This document shows positions 1-9,713 of a stretch of DNA of 64,000 nucleotides, piece by piece. The position numbers were made by a program, and so were the translations under genes. The stretch spans positions 1,779,538 to 1,843,537 of the forward strand of contig NZ_KQ033885.1 of NCBI RefSeq assembly GCF_000967265.1, given 5' to 3'. Below the pieces are notes generated by a model that worked only from the letters and a program-made list of their open reading frames with translations, did no database searches and was not told the DNA's origin. Positions within the stretch are counted from its first letter, which is position 1, and the number at the start of each line of letters is the position of its first letter. This DNA comes from Bifidobacterium mellis. GTDB lineage: Bacteria > Actinomycetota > Actinomycetes > Actinomycetales > Bifidobacteriaceae.

Positions 1-787
1 CGGGGCGATCCGGCAACTGGCCGGTCTCCAGATTGGGAATCTTGTCGACATCGACATCGTCAGGCATGATCAGTGTGCCTGGACGATGGGAAAAGGAGCT
101 GCGCACATGGATGGGCATACGGAAGCGCTGGGCATACTCCACGCAGCGCAGAGCCAGCACCTTGGATCCGCCGGCCGCCATCTCCAGCATCTCCTCGTAT
201 GAGATGCGAGCGATTCTTCTGGCGGTGGGCACAATGCGCGGGTCGGCGGTAAAGACGCCATCCACATCGGTATAGATCTCGCAGACATCCGCATTGAGCG
301 CCACAGCCAGAGCCACAGCCGAGGTGTCCGAGCCACCGCGGCCCAAGGTGGTTGCATCGCCGTCGGCGTTGACCCCTTGGAAGCCTGCCACAATCCCCAC
401 TTCGCCTCGGTCCAGGGCCTTCATGACCCGCTGGGGGTGGACATGGCGGATGTGGGCTGCGCCGTAACGTGCATCAGTCATGAACCCCGCCTGCGAACCG
501 GTGAAGGAATGGGCATGCTCGCCTTGCGCATGGATGCTCATGGCCAGCAGGCTCATGGAGATACGTTCCCCCGCCGTCATAAGCATGTCCATCTCGCGGG
601 CCGGAGGATTGGAATCCACATCCATGGCCTGATCGATCAGATCGTCAGTGGTGTCCCCCATGGCGGAAACCACCACTGCGATGTCATTGCCAGCGCGCTT
701 GGTATCAATGATGCGCTTGGCCACACGCTTGATGGAGTCCGAGTCCGCCACTGAGGACCCGCCATATTTCTGAACGATAAGTGCCAC
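1..787 (-). CDS. lysC: Aspartokinase (aspartate kinase), N-terminal part, cut by window edge
   Basis: Catalyses ATP-dependent phosphorylation of L-aspartate, the first step to lysine, threonine, methionine and diaminopimelate. The minus-strand reading frame begins with a GTG at 787-785 ([13 protein letters not shown]). It shows the kinase signature KYGGSSV near the N-terminus and a conserved GRGGSDT motif in the middle of the visible part. About 262 residues of the amino-acid kinase domain are visible; the C-terminal regulatory ACT domains would lie beyond base 1. An upstream ATG is out of frame, and a GGATGGA sequence gives a reasonable Shine-Dalgarno for the GTG. The gene follows recR in the same direction with a 128-base gap holding promoter-like sequence, so it may be transcribed separately. 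Family identity is certain; only the 3' end is missing. Confidence 0.93.
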   Translation of the reverse strand, partial: MALIVQKYGGSSVADSDSIKRVAKRIIDTKRAGNDIAVVVSAMGDTTDDLIDQAMDVDSNPPAREMDMLMTAGERISMSLLAMSIHAQGEHAHSFTGSQAGFMTDARYGAAHIRHVHPQRVMKALDRGEVGIVAGFQGVNADGDATTLGRGGSDTSAVALAVALNADVCEIYTDVDGVFTADPRIVPTARRIARISYEEMLEMAAGGSKVLALRCVEYAQRFRMPIHVRSSFSHRPGTLIMPDDVDVDKIPNLETGQLPDRP

Positions 788-841
788 TGCTGTTCCATCC
801 CGCGACGGTTAGGCCACTAGACCATCATCTGCAACATGTTG

Positions 842-856
842 ATTATATGGATTATA
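842..856 (-). promoter_or_regulatory. Possible lysC promoter (two overlapping TATAAT boxes)
   Basis: On the minus strand two perfect TATAAT hexamers lie at 856-851 and 847-842, about 55-65 bases upstream of the aspartokinase GTG. No good -35 hexamer is seen at 17 bases, so the call rests on the -10 elements and position only. Confidence 0.35.
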
Positions 857-915
857 CGAACGACACCGTTTTATCAGACCCTCTCCACCAACATGCGAAA
901 CAATGACTGCAGGCC

Positions 916-1518
916 TTACAGATCGCGACGGCCGGAAATCGCCCGGCCAAGGGTGATCTCGTCAGCATATTCCAGATCACTGCCGACAGGCAGACCGCTG
1001 GCCAGCCTGGTGACCCGTAGATCCAACGGACCCAGCAGCCGTCCCAGGTAGGTGGTGGTGGCCTCGCCCTCGATGTTGGGATCAAGGGCCAGCATGACCT
1101 CCTTGACCTGATCGGTGCCCAACCGCTTCAAGAGCTCGGGAATGCGCAGATCGCCGGGGCCGACATTGGACATAGGGTCGATCGCCCCGCCCAACACATG
1201 ATAAAGACCCCGGTATTCTCCGGTACGCTCGATGCTCATGACGTCCTTGGGCTCCTCGACTACGCAGATAATGCTGCGGTCACGCCGCGGATCCTGACAG
1301 ATAGGGCATGGGCTGGTCTCGCAAACATTGCCGCAGATCTCGCAAAACCGGACTTTCTCCTTGGCCGCGACGATGGCATCGGCCAGATCCTGAGCGCTGC
1401 GCCGATCGGCACCCAGAATGTAGAAGGCGATGCGCTGTGCGCCCTTGGGACCAATGCCCGGCAGCTGGGCAAAGGCATCAATCAGCTCTTGAATGGCCCC
1501 ATCATAGGTAGCGGCCAT
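916..1518 (-). CDS. recR: Recombination mediator RecR
   Basis: RecR acts with RecF/RecO to load RecA at single-strand gaps. The 200-residue protein has the family layout: a helix-hairpin-helix ([11 protein letters not shown], about residues 18-29), a four-cysteine zinc finger (CEIC ... CPIC, about 59-74), and a Toprim domain with VVEEP and [11 protein letters not shown]. Two consecutive ATG codons are possible (1521 and 1518). The GGAGGT sequence is better spaced for the second, which overlaps the dnaX stop as TGATG. The dnaX-recR coupling is the usual bacterial arrangement. Length and motifs fit a complete functional gene. Confidence 0.95.
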   Translation of the reverse strand: MAATYDGAIQELIDAFAQLPGIGPKGAQRIAFYILGADRRSAQDLADAIVAAKEKVRFCEICGNVCETSPCPICQDPRRDRSIICVVEEPKDVMSIERTGEYRGLYHVLGGAIDPMSNVGPGDLRIPELLKRLGTDQVKEVMLALDPNIEGEATTTYLGRLLGPLDLRVTRLASGLPVGSDLEYADEITLGRAISGRRDL

Positions 1519-4466
1519 CATTCACCTCCCTGTCGCTGCGCCTGTTCCTGCCGGCGCTTTTGGACGTTGATCGGATTCTGGGGATCGTCAGCAGCAAAAT
1601 CCTCCACCTTGGTCACGTCGAACATTTTGGTCAGTTCATCCTGGTTCATGGCATTGTCCGCCCCGAGTCTGGCATCGTCCATGGAATAGACATCGTCCTC
1701 GGGATCCACGGACGGCCTTGAGGCCTGGGAGGAGACTGCGGCAGACGATGCTCCATCCTGATCGGGACCGCTCGGGGCCGAACTAGCGAAGCCTGCTGGC
1801 ATTCCCCTGCCTTCAGCTCCAGAGACCTTTGCCGTTGTCTGGGGGCCATCCAAGCCATCGGCGGCAGCCGAACCACGATCGTCACCCTGCGCGTCCGACG
1901 AGATTGATACGCCGGTCGCCATGGCACCTTCCTCAGAAACCGATCCGGTCCCCGATGTCGGAGCCGAGGCTGCACCCGAGACGCTTCCCTGCCCGGACGA
2001 ATCAGCCGACTTCGAAACCGCAAACCCCTGATCCGAAGCTTCATGGCCCTGACTGTCGGAGGACTCTGCAAAGGCTGCGGCGTTGGTCCCGGAACCGGGC
2101 ACGGCCCAAGGATCCGTGTCATCGCTCATGTCCGGCAGAGCTACCTTTTTGGACTCATGGTCTTTCCACCCATCGGATCCGTCGTTGCCCTCACCGGGCT
2201 GCCAAGTCTTTTGCGGCGCATGAGTCGCTGGCATGGGGTGGGCCCAGGGATCATCGTCAGGCAACACCGTAGAAGCCGTTGAGCCAAAGCCTGCCGCAGG
2301 CAACGGTTCCGGAGACGATTGGACCGGACCGCCGACCGGGTGGTGGGCGTCGTCGGAGTTCCCGTCGCCTGCAGCTTCCCCAGGGGTGGACCTTCCCTCC
2401 GGCGCTGATGCCGATGTTCCGGTCTCACCCTGATGACCAGCCGAGGCCGTCATCTCCCTAGGGGCATGCCCCTGCTCTGTGGCTGCATGAGGCATGACCG
2501 CCGCTCCAAGGTTCATGGTGGCCAAGCCGGCCCGCGCCAGAGCCACCTCCTTCTTGACCTCTGCCCGACGCTGCGGAGACATCCTGTTGACGGACTCCAC
2601 CGTCTCGCCGTTGGCAGCCGTCCCTGACGGGGCGATCATAGTGGCCTGTCCAAACTCCTGGCGAGCGCGGACCATGACGATACGCGGCACCTTGGTCTCC
2701 CCGTCAACCGACTGCGCAGCCACGGCCATGGCGAAGGCATGCTGGCTGAGTGGACGGTCGAAGGTCATAGACAGTCGCTTGCGACCGGAGGGGTCTGCTT
2801 GCATGGCTACGGTAGGCACCCGGTCCCGCACCACATACTGGCGTACCTCATCGGGTAGGGCAGCCACCAGGGCATCCCAGCGCTTATCCAGTTCCGTACT
2901 GGTCGGCACCTCGTTTGTCTGCCCTGGCGTAGCCTCCTGTTGGACTGACCGAGGCTGTTCAACAGATCGGGCGGGCCGGACAGGATTGGGTGATCCGGCC
3001 TGCCCCGCCGGCCGTCGAATCGCCGAGGAGGGGGCTTCCTTGCGCTCGGATTGGGCAGACCCTGAGCCGGAATGGGTGGGCCGTCCTTCGCCCTCTTGCT
3101 GTCCTTGAGCAGAGGAATCGGAATGGGAACCGGCCATGTTCTGCGGCCCGGCAAGGGTCGTGGGTGCTGCAGCAGACGGTGAGCCTGCCCTGTCAGGCTG
3201 TTCGGGGCGTTCAGCCCCGTCAGTACGACCAGATTGGGATGCTCTGGACGGCCGACCATTCTGCTGAGACCTGCTGGAGCCAATGAACCCGCCGCGGGCG
3301 GGCGACGGGGCTGCACCAGCGCTGGAAGCTGCCACTTCGGCCGGTGCCTGCTCCATAGGTTCGCAGCCAATTGCCAGCAGCCTGGCGGCCAGCAGCTCCA
3401 AGCGCATCCTGGGCGAGGTGGCCCCGTTCATTCCCGCCAGCGCATCATTGATGATGTCGGCCATTCTGGTCAGGACCTGCAGATCCAAAGCATTCGCCTG
3501 ACGATGCAGATCGGCCACCTGGTCGTCGTCAGCATCCTCGCTAAGCACGCTTTCAGCCCGTTCTCCAGCCAGTTTGAGAACCAGCAGGTCGCGGACATGG
3601 GCCAGCAGATCCTCAACGAAGCGCTGGGGTTCGAACCCGCCGACGACCACCTTTTGAATGACCCCGTAGAGGCCAGCTCCATCGTGGGCGATCAGTGCAT
3701 CCACAGCTTCGCCGATGAGTGCGGCAGGAGTGAACCCCAGCAAAGCAACCGCAGCATCATAGGTGATGGTGTGCTCGTCAGCGCCTACCATGAGCTGATC
3801 CAGCACGGAAAGGGTGTCTCGCACCGATCCGCCTCCGGCCCGCATGGCCAGCTTGAGTACACCGGGCTCGGCCTTAATGCCCTCCTTATCGCAAATGCCC
3901 TCCAAGTAAGGCCCCATGACTTCCTGAGGCACCAGACGGAAGGGGTAATGGTGGGTACGGGAGCGGATGGTGCCGATCACCTTCTCCGGCTCTGTGGTGG
4001 CGAAGATGAACATGACGTGTTCCGGCGGCTCCTCCACGATCTTCAGCAGGGCATTGAAACCTTGCTGGGTGACCATATGAGCCTCGTCCAGAATGAAGAT
4101 CTTGTAGCGGTCACGCACAGGGGCGAAGCCTGCTCGCTCCCTGAGTTCCCTTGCATCGTCAACGCCATTGTGGCTGGCGGCGTCAATCTCCACCACATCG
4201 ATGGAACCAGGGCCTCCTGTGGCCAGATCCCTGCAGCTGTCGCATTCGCCGCAGGGATGGCTGGTCGGCCCCTTGGCGCAGTTGACGCAGCGGGCAAAAA
4301 TCCTGGCACTGCTGGTCTTGCCACATCCCCTGGGACCGGAGAAGAGGTAGGCATGGGTCAGCCGGTTCTCATCCAGAGCTCGGGTAAGGGGCACCGTGAC
4401 CTGCTTCTGACCGATGATTCCGTCAAAAGTGTCAGGCCGATACCGCCGATAGAGTGCTAGTGCCAT
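1518..4466 (-). CDS. dnaX: DNA polymerase III subunits gamma and tau
   Basis: Clamp-loader ATPase that organises the replicative polymerase. Residues 1-370 carry the AAA+ core: Walker A GPRGCGKT (44-51), a cysteine cluster (C60 to C78) typical of the DnaX zinc module, Walker B ILDEAH (about 125-130) and an SRTHHYPF sensor region. At 982 residues it is much longer than E. coli tau (643). The extra length is a Ser/Gly/Pro/Ala/Gln-rich, probably disordered C-terminal half (about 380-950). A short conserved C-terminal stretch is rich in D, Q and R. The stop overlaps recR. ATG start with no competing upstream start. Confidence 0.95.
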   Translation of the reverse strand: MALALYRRYRPDTFDGIIGQKQVTVPLTRALDENRLTHAYLFSGPRGCGKTSSARIFARCVNCAKGPTSHPCGECDSCRDLATGGPGSIDVVEIDAASHNGVDDARELRERAGFAPVRDRYKIFILDEAHMVTQQGFNALLKIVEEPPEHVMFIFATTEPEKVIGTIRSRTHHYPFRLVPQEVMGPYLEGICDKEGIKAEPGVLKLAMRAGGGSVRDTLSVLDQLMVGADEHTITYDAAVALLGFTPAALIGEAVDALIAHDGAGLYGVIQKVVVGGFEPQRFVEDLLAHVRDLLVLKLAGERAESVLSEDADDDQVADLHRQANALDLQVLTRMADIINDALAGMNGATSPRMRLELLAARLLAIGCEPMEQAPAEVAASSAGAAPSPARGGFIGSSRSQQNGRPSRASQSGRTDGAERPEQPDRAGSPSAAAPTTLAGPQNMAGSHSDSSAQGQQEGEGRPTHSGSGSAQSERKEAPSSAIRRPAGQAGSPNPVRPARSVEQPRSVQQEATPGQTNEVPTSTELDKRWDALVAALPDEVRQYVVRDRVPTVAMQADPSGRKRLSMTFDRPLSQHAFAMAVAAQSVDGETKVPRIVMVRARQEFGQATMIAPSGTAANGETVESVNRMSPQRRAEVKKEVALARAGLATMNLGAAVMPHAATEQGHAPREMTASAGHQGETGTSASAPEGRSTPGEAAGDGNSDDAHHPVGGPVQSSPEPLPAAGFGSTASTVLPDDDPWAHPMPATHAPQKTWQPGEGNDGSDGWKDHESKKVALPDMSDDTDPWAVPGSGTNAAAFAESSDSQGHEASDQGFAVSKSADSSGQGSVSGAASAPTSGTGSVSEEGAMATGVSISSDAQGDDRGSAAADGLDGPQTTAKVSGAEGRGMPAGFASSAPSGPDQDGASSAAVSSQASRPSVDPEDDVYSMDDARLGADNAMNQDELTKMFDVTKVEDFAADDPQNPINVQKRRQEQAQRQGGE

Positions 4467-4536
4467 GGTTCAAGGCTATCCATTTCTTTAGACACGTTCA
4501 CTTTCCTTCCTAGGGCTTTCGCCCCGCTTCCTCCTC

Positions 4537-4932
4537 TCATCCGCAGGGCTCTGGGCCTGCCCGGGCAGACTGGATCAGACGGGGTATCATCGGGACTCCG
4601 GTGTCTACGCTCACCGAGACCCTCACATCGCCGCCATCCACCTGACAGTCCGTCATGACCCCACGGTTGAGATGGGCGACCCGGGAAGCCAGAGTACAGG
4701 GCTTCGTCTGTCCTTCATCCAGGGCAGAAGCTGCAGCCAGAGCCGAAACATCGGCGCCGGTGCGTGCACGCGTCCGACAGATCATGAGATTGCCCAGCAG
4801 CGCCGCCAGAACCAGACCCAGGCCAACCAGAGCCATCAGCATGATGCCCAGAACCGTGCCGGAGCCCGGATCCGAACCCCTAATCCATGAACCAGCACGC
4901 TCGACGCGCGTCTTTCTGGCATGTTCGGGCAT
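4537..4932 (-). CDS. TadE-like / Rv3654c-family pilus-locus protein
   Basis: A 131-residue protein with one hydrophobic segment (about residues 25-50, GSGTVLGIMLMALVGLGLV) preceded by a short basic cytoplasmic tail. The segment is followed by an R-A-R-T-G-A-D-V-S-A-L-A-A-A motif typical of the actinobacterial 'helicase/secretion neighbourhood TadE-like' (Rv3654c) family. It probably acts as a minor pseudopilin at the cytoplasmic membrane. It is the last gene of the Tad cluster and begins 3 bases after the TadE gene. Exact function is not known for the family. Confidence 0.8.
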   Translation of the reverse strand: MPEHARKTRVERAGSWIRGSDPGSGTVLGIMLMALVGLGLVLAALLGNLMICRTRARTGADVSALAAASALDEGQTKPCTLASRVAHLNRGVMTDCQVDGGDVRVSVSVDTGVPMIPRLIQSARAGPEPCG

Positions 4933-4935
4933 GAC

Positions 4936-5313
4936 TCATTCCTCCAATATGGCTACGGCGTCGCCATGGACCTGTGCAGGCAGCACGCCCATGGGGCCGG
5001 AAACCACTGGGCATGACACCCTGACTGCCGTCTGTCCGGCTGATGGACTCAACCTCACCTGGGCATGTGGCCCGGCCATCCTGTTCACCAGCTCCTGGGA
5101 ATCGCCCTTGCCCTGAGTGACGATCAGGTCTCTGGCAGCCGCGTTGGCCGCATCCTGACAGACCATGCCGACCCTGATTGTCTGGGTCAGCGTCAGCAGT
5201 ATGAGAGCCAGAACCATGACAGCGGGAAGAACGATGGCGAACTCGGCTGTCACCGTACCGTTATCGGATCGCCACCGTCGTCTCCGCTCGGACCGTCTTT
5301 CAGCCGACGGCAC
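4936..5313 (-). CDS. tadE: TadE family pilus assembly protein
   Basis: A 125-residue pseudopilin-like protein. It has a basic N-terminus, then a DNGTVTAEFAIVLPAVMVLALIL segment (abbreviated here; residues about 17-40) that contains the characteristic Glu-Phe of TadE signal segments. A C-terminal extracellular region has two cysteines. It would be inserted in the membrane and help assemble the Flp/Tad pilus. The gene overlaps the end of the DUF4244 pilin gene by 14 bases, indicating translational coupling. Confidence 0.85.
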   Translation of the reverse strand: MPSAERRSERRRRWRSDNGTVTAEFAIVLPAVMVLALILLTLTQTIRVGMVCQDAANAAARDLIVTQGKGDSQELVNRMAGPHAQVRLSPSAGQTAVRVSCPVVSGPMGVLPAQVHGDAVAILEE

Positions 5314-5680
5314 TGAGTGCCTTCTTCACCAGTCCCATCAGCAAAGTGCGTGTGGAAGAGGATTTGACGATGGCCAGCAGTACACCGGCCAGCGTGGCGG
5401 CCACCACCATGATCACGGCATATTCAGCAGTGATAGCCCCCGATTCAGGCCTGGCCAGCACCACGCTCAGCCGCGCATACAGGGCGCGCACTCCAGAATC
5501 CATAGACTGGCTGATGCGAACGTACAAAGCCGTCATGTACCGGTCGGAACGCTGCCTTATTCTTTGCAGCCACCTTGATCCGGCACCTGCAGCAGGCCAT
5601 GTCGCAGCCGGCACCAACTGACCTCCTGCCTGCCTGTTCTGCAGATGGAAGACCGTCGCAACCTCCTGTGAATATGTCAT
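5300..5680 (-). CDS. DUF4244 Flp-pilin-like protein
   Basis: A probable structural pilin. The C-terminal part has the sequence GAITAEYAVIMVVAATLAGV followed by a short tail, which resembles the Flp pilin processing and hydrophobic segment and is typical of DUF4244. The chosen ATG at 5680 has AGGTGAG just upstream; an in-frame GTG three codons earlier is the alternative. The N-terminal 60-70 residues are longer than in most DUF4244 proteins and are not conserved in appearance, so a later start is also possible. It lies between tadC and tadE. Confidence 0.75.
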   Translation of the reverse strand: MTYSQEVATVFHLQNRQAGGQLVPAATWPAAGAGSRWLQRIRQRSDRYMTALYVRISQSMDSGVRALYARLSVVLARPESGAITAEYAVIMVVAATLAGVLLAIVKSSSTRTLLMGLVKKALSAVG

Positions 5681-5867
5681 CGTTCTCACCTTTGCCTTTC
5701 CTTGTCTTCCCCGCCCCGGCGAATGGCCGTTCCTCAGGGAATCGGCATCCGGTACCTTTCACTGTGCCCGTTCCTGTCCGCTTCGGTCGACTTGTCAGAT
5801 ACATGTGGACGAGCGGAGCTTTGACCGCCAGCCTGTGGACAACTGTGCCCGCAAGAGCTCCATACCC

Positions 5868-6410
5868 TCAGGACATCCCACCCGCAAAAGCCGCAATACA
5901 GGGAATGACTCCGATCAGCACGAAGGCCGGCAGAATGCACAGCCCTGTCGGCACCAGAAGCCTGACGGTGATCGTCGCCGTGGCCCGGGCCAGCACGCTG
6001 CGGGCACGGTGATCCAGCTGGCGCATGGTCGTCTCGATACGTGTTAGAGGCGATGATCCCAAACGCCAGGAGGGCTCCAGACAGTCAGCCAGGACCTGCA
6101 TGGACCGCCCGTAATCAGGATCGCCAATCGCTCCTGACCAGGACAGATCCCACCCGTTGCCATCTGCGAGCAGGTGAGCCACGCGAACCATTCGAAACCC
6201 ATAAGGTCCTGGCAGCAGACTGCCAACCACACCCTGGGCCCTGGGCAGGGAGGCCCCTTGACGAACAGCGACTCCCAGCAAGGCCAGCACCAGGCTCAAG
6301 GGCGGCGGGGAGACCTGCTCATGGGCTAATCGGTCACCCGAACCGTCGGACTCTATGAGCAGGAGGGCCAGCATGCTCGACAGAGCGGCAATCAGCGGTT
6401 TCAGATCCAT
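5868..6410 (-). CDS. tadC: TadC-like type II secretion F-domain membrane protein
   Basis: A 180-residue protein with an N-terminal hydrophobic stretch, a cytoplasmic helical region (residues about 95-140 with LQVLADCLE and RQLDHRARSVLARA) and a C-terminal membrane pair ending FAGGMS. This is the reduced T2SSF layout of actinobacterial TadC platform proteins. It overlaps the tadB gene by 10 bases and should form the inner-membrane platform with TadB, driven by the CpaF/TadA ATPase. Confidence 0.8.
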   Translation of the reverse strand: MDLKPLIAALSSMLALLLIESDGSGDRLAHEQVSPPPLSLVLALLGVAVRQGASLPRAQGVVGSLLPGPYGFRMVRVAHLLADGNGWDLSWSGAIGDPDYGRSMQVLADCLEPSWRLGSSPLTRIETTMRQLDHRARSVLARATATITVRLLVPTGLCILPAFVLIGVIPCIAAFAGGMS

Positions 6411-7063
6411 AGATCCCCCCTGTCCAGATCATTCATCAGCAGATGCATCCAAACCAGACCAAGAACATAGAAGGCCGCACCAAGGATCAGGCAGATGGTT
6501 CCCGGGCCTGGGCGACATAGGAAGGCCAGTGGTCGCGCACCCATAAACTCTCCCATGATGATTGTCAACGCTGGCAGGGTCGACAGGAGACGAATCGTGG
6601 CCTTGGGCACAGCAAAGGCTTTCTCCCGGGCCTCATCCAGTGCCGTCCGCCGCCTCTGCATGGCTGCCACGGTCCGCAGCCCATCCGAAGCCCGGCAACC
6701 CAGGATGGCGCTGAGCCCATAGCAGGCCATCAGAGCCTGGGCCATAATCGTCAGAGTCGGCCCCCGTTCCTGGGGCAGGCATCGGTTCTCCAACATGGCC
6801 ATGACACGTTCCGGCGTGACCTCCCGGGTGGCGAACCGCCGCCCGGATGCCTCCTCGAAAGCCTCTACCAGACCGGCCCCGTTGTCGACATAGGCGAGCA
6901 GGGAAGTGATCAGCACCGCGAGACCGGGCCGATCTGACTGTGTGGGGGGCCTGATTGACATGGCCTTCAGTCTTGCGGCTGCGCAGCCTCTATGCGGAAG
7001 CAGAGCCAGACAGGCAAAAGTCGTCATCATCGCAGCCAACCAGGCTGCAGTCTCGTCATTCAT
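6401..7063 (-). CDS. tadB: TadB-like type II secretion F-domain membrane protein
   Basis: A 220-residue platform protein. It has an N-terminal membrane segment (about 7-25), a cytoplasmic T2SSF-like helical part (about 50-150, including 'NGAGLVEAFEEASGR' and 'RRRTALDEAREKA'), and two C-terminal membrane segments ending near DLDRGDLWI. It lies 12 bases after the cpaF gene and overlaps tadC. The two small T2SSF proteins together correspond to the pilus platform. Confidence 0.82.
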   Translation of the reverse strand: MNDETAAWLAAMMTTFACLALLPHRGCAAARLKAMSIRPPTQSDRPGLAVLITSLLAYVDNGAGLVEAFEEASGRRFATREVTPERVMAMLENRCLPQERGPTLTIMAQALMACYGLSAILGCRASDGLRTVAAMQRRRTALDEAREKAFAVPKATIRLLSTLPALTIIMGEFMGARPLAFLCRPGPGTICLILGAAFYVLGLVWMHLLMNDLDRGDLWI

Positions 7064-7075
7064 GATCCACCTCGG

Positions 7076-8164
7076 CTACGGAGTGCTCGTCGAGTCGCTG
7101 GTCACAATGCCCCACCGCCTTGCAAACTTCGACCAGGCCGTTCCGTAAGTAGCGGTCCCTCGGCCCGTCCAGGTACAGACGGCCTCCCCGATAAGCCGAC
7201 CGTCGGCGGCAGTTGTCAGTCGGCCAATCTGAGCGATATGTCTATGGCCGCCGGAACGTTCCAGATGGATGACAACGTCAAACGCCCCTTGGGCCAGAGC
7301 CGCCAGCGCCTTCGGCTGCAGCCCCGCGAGCAACCCCAGGGTTGCCAGTCTCGCGGGAACGCGTTCCACGTTGTCGGCATGCAGAGTCGCCATGCCACCC
7401 CGATGACCAGAATTGAAAGCCCGCAGCAGATCAGCTATCTCCTCGCCCCGGCACTCGCCCAGGATGATTCGATCGGGCCGCATGCGCAGTGTGGCCTTGA
7501 CCAGATCGACAAGCCCCACGCCCCCCGCTCCTTCAACGTTGGACTCTCTGACAGCCAGGGAAACCATATTTCTATGTCCGGCAATACGACCAAGCTCACG
7601 GACTTCCTCCACGACGACCAGCCGTTGCTCCTGCGGGCACATGCCCAGCAGAGCCCGCAAGAGTGTGGTCTTGCCGGCACCCGTGCCACCGGTAACCAGA
7701 ATGCTGGCCCGATTGACCACCAGCGCCCGAAGAATGAAGAGCCAGCTGGCGGGACACAGCCCGGCAGCAGCCAGCTCCTCCAGACTGGGCGGGTGTCTGT
7801 TGGGCAGCCTGATGGAAATGGCGGCGCCCTCGGGAACGAGCGGAGCCAGTACAGCGTGGACTCTGATCCCCTCTCTGCTGGAAGCGTCGGCCATGGGACG
7901 AGCATCGTCGAGGCGACGCCCTAGCTGAGCGCATAACTGGACAGCAAAGTCCCTCACTGCCCGAGGGCCTGTGAACCCAGGCCGAAGCAGAACCTCCTCC
8001 ATACCCGAGCCCCGGTCAATCCAGACATCACCCCGACCCGTCACCGCGATGTCAGTCACCGCAGGATCGCTCACCAGCCCATCCAAATAGCCGAAAGTGG
8101 GCGGCTGAGCCGATTCGTCATCGGGAAATGAACCTTCAAGGCTTTCCCCACCTCCCCTGCTCAT
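7076..8164 (-). CDS. tadA: CpaF/TadA-type pilus assembly ATPase
   Basis: A hexameric secretion ATPase that powers Tad pilus assembly. The 362-residue protein has an N-terminal domain (about 20-140), Walker A GGTGAGKTT (159-167), an Asp-box-like VVVEEVREL, Walker B RIILGE (about 232-237) and the His box GHRGGMATLHAD (253-264). Motif order and length match CpaF/TadA. Its ATG overlaps the stop of the upstream cpaE-like gene by four bases. Confidence 0.92.
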   Translation of the reverse strand: MSRGGGESLEGSFPDDESAQPPTFGYLDGLVSDPAVTDIAVTGRGDVWIDRGSGMEEVLLRPGFTGPRAVRDFAVQLCAQLGRRLDDARPMADASSREGIRVHAVLAPLVPEGAAISIRLPNRHPPSLEELAAAGLCPASWLFILRALVVNRASILVTGGTGAGKTTLLRALLGMCPQEQRLVVVEEVRELGRIAGHRNMVSLAVRESNVEGAGGVGLVDLVKATLRMRPDRIILGECRGEEIADLLRAFNSGHRGGMATLHADNVERVPARLATLGLLAGLQPKALAALAQGAFDVVIHLERSGGHRHIAQIGRLTTAADGRLIGEAVCTWTGRGTATYGTAWSKFARRWGIVTSDSTSTP

Positions 8165-9168
8165 TTGACAGCCTCAGACCGGGTCAATCCGCCAGAAGAG
8201 ACCCGCTCTTCCTTTCTTTCGCCGACGACGACCATCCCTGCGATTCGCTCCGCCAGGGGTTGAAGGGCCCGGGCGTAAGCACGAGGGACCCGTTCCATGC
8301 CACGACCATCCAGAACGGATGCCGACAGCTTCGGCTGTGGCTTGAGGACCACGTCCACCGATCGGCCCAGAAACTCCTCCGCCTGCTCCGGGTCGACGCC
8401 ATGGCTGACCCGATGCTGGGTGGGCATCATCCCAATCAGAGCCATGGGAGGTCTACAGGAGACCAATGGACTGTCTTGGTCTCGATCACCAGCACCTCTG
8501 CGGCCGTTCAGAGCATGGAGAAGCGCCTTCGCCCGCGCAAGGCCCAGCACGGTCATGTCCACCATCAACAACGAAGGAAGTCCCTTCAGCGAGCGTAGAT
8601 TACCCAGGCCCTGGCCCCGACCGGCATCGATCAGCAGGAGATCAGCAAATCCAGCCACAGCGCTCACGGCTGCGTCCACGTCCCACCAGCCCTGTGGCGG
8701 AGCACTCCAGGGATCGTTGCTGAGCAGCGGGATGCCATCCCAGACTGGCAGCTCTTCACGGAGGGCCTGAGGATTCACCCGGCCCAGGGGAGCGCGGATC
8801 CGTCCCAGCCGCATTCCAGGCGCCCCCTCGATGCCGACCAGGACATCCATCCCTCCGCCATCCAGGTCCAGATCCACCAGAGCGCATGACAGGGCCATGT
8901 CCCGAAGCTGTTTGGCCATCAGGGCCGTCATGGTCGTCAGCCCAATACCCCCCGAGGCTGAGAGAAAGACCAGCCCCGTCACAGCGGACCCATATTCTGC
9001 TTCTGAGTCACTCCGTCCGATGCGGGCATATCCGCCCGCCGCCCTCTCTGGCCGGTGTTCCAAAGGCGACCCGACTGCATTAAAAGAGCGAGGAGTCCAT
9101 TCAGGCCCCCGCCCTTTCATGCGGCCTTTTATCATCGTCGGCGGTCTGTCTATGCTCATTCCAGTCAT
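8161..9168 (-). CDS. CpaE/TadZ-like pilus-localising ParA-family protein
   Basis: First gene of the Tad operon. The 335-residue protein carries a ParA/MinD-like fold with VDLDLDGGGMDVL (about 98-110) and LLLIDAGRG. CpaE/TadZ proteins position the pilus machine. The expected deviant Walker A is degenerate here: residues 70-79 read SASGGIGLTT, lacking the usual P-loop lysine. ATP hydrolysis may therefore be lost, as in some TadZ proteins. Several Met codons lie in the first 20 residues, so the exact start is uncertain. It is sometimes annotated as a septum-site or Flp pilus protein. Confidence 0.78.
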   Translation of the reverse strand: MTGMSIDRPPTMIKGRMKGRGPEWTPRSFNAVGSPLEHRPERAAGGYARIGRSDSEAEYGSAVTGLVFLSASGGIGLTTMTALMAKQLRDMALSCALVDLDLDGGGMDVLVGIEGAPGMRLGRIRAPLGRVNPQALREELPVWDGIPLLSNDPWSAPPQGWWDVDAAVSAVAGFADLLLIDAGRGQGLGNLRSLKGLPSLLMVDMTVLGLARAKALLHALNGRRGAGDRDQDSPLVSCRPPMALIGMMPTQHRVSHGVDPEQAEEFLGRSVDVVLKPQPKLSASVLDGRGMERVPRAYARALQPLAERIAGMVVVGERKEERVSSGGLTRSEAVK

Positions 9169-9455
9169 GGCTACCAGTACATCCGCCTCCTGGCATCAGC
9201 ACCAGTCCACGGAGCCGATGTGGTCGAACGACCCTATGCTTCCACATTGTTGCGCCCTCTCTGTGCACAAATCCATCAACACCGCGACACGCCTCGAATT
9301 GCAGCATTTTTGAGACCATACCCATGAAAGGCCACAGATGCTCACATGGAAGCGACAGATTCCTCCAAAACCAGCGTATTCGACCTGCCTGAATGCACGC
9401 AATCGCACAAAAGACCAAGCCGGTAGCCTTCTGCGCTCCAACGGGATGAACATGC

Positions 9456-9485
9456 TTGTCATCGGCCTCGAACCTGGCATAATAG
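9456..9485 (+). promoter_or_regulatory. Predicted sigma-70-type promoter for a small RNA
   Basis: TTGTCA at 9456-9461 and TAATAG at 9480-9485 are separated by 18 bases. The predicted start is near 9492. The next plus-strand signal is a terminator at 9623, not a gene. Confidence 0.45.
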
Positions 9486-9491
9486 CTTATA

Positions 9492-9655
9492 CAAGGACGG
9501 TTCGAGAGCACGGAAGCCCACAAAGTGTATGGCCACTAGGACCGATACGTTGGACGGGTGTATAAGACTTGACCGTTGCAACGATGATGTTGTGCAGAGA
9601 TTCCATCTGGACCGACCTTGTGGGAACGGCCTCCTGCGGGGGGCCGTTCCTATTT
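9492..9655 (+). ncRNA. Candidate small non-coding RNA upstream of ppk
   Basis: Defined only by the preceding promoter and the following intrinsic terminator, giving a transcript of about 160 bases. No open frame with a ribosome-binding site is evident, and it does not resemble 4.5S RNA, tmRNA or RNase P RNA as far as can be judged by eye. It could alternatively be a terminated leader controlling ppk. Confidence 0.3.
9623..9655 (+). terminator. Rho-independent terminator upstream of ppk
   Basis: A perfect 9-bp stem GGAACGGCC (9623-9631) / GGCCGTTCC (9642-9650) with a 10-base loop is followed by TATTT. Its position before the ppk start means it ends an upstream transcript or attenuates a leader. 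Confidence 0.75.
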
Positions 9656-9662
9656 ATCCACA
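9654..9662 (+). promoter_or_regulatory. Perfect DnaA-box sequence
   Basis: TTATCCACA, the 9-base DnaA consensus, lies directly after the terminator and 52 bases before the ppk start. A single box may be chance. Confidence 0.3.
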
Positions 9663-9713
9663 AGCTTTATCAGCGATTGCAGAGGACGGCACCTGCGAAT
9701 AGAGTGCTATGGT

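Larger units (their letters stand above)
9169..9713. other. Non-coding interval between the Tad operon and ppk
   Basis: No credible gene is seen in these 545 bases. The left half must hold the Tad promoter on the minus strand, but no clear hexamers were found. The right half holds a plus-strand promoter, a strong terminator about 165 bases later, and a DnaA-box-like sequence, each listed separately. Confidence 0.6.

Noticed and set aside
3234-4460. 408-codon ORF opposite dnaX
   Set aside because: A shadow of dnaX; protein-like composition comes from the GC-rich coding strand.
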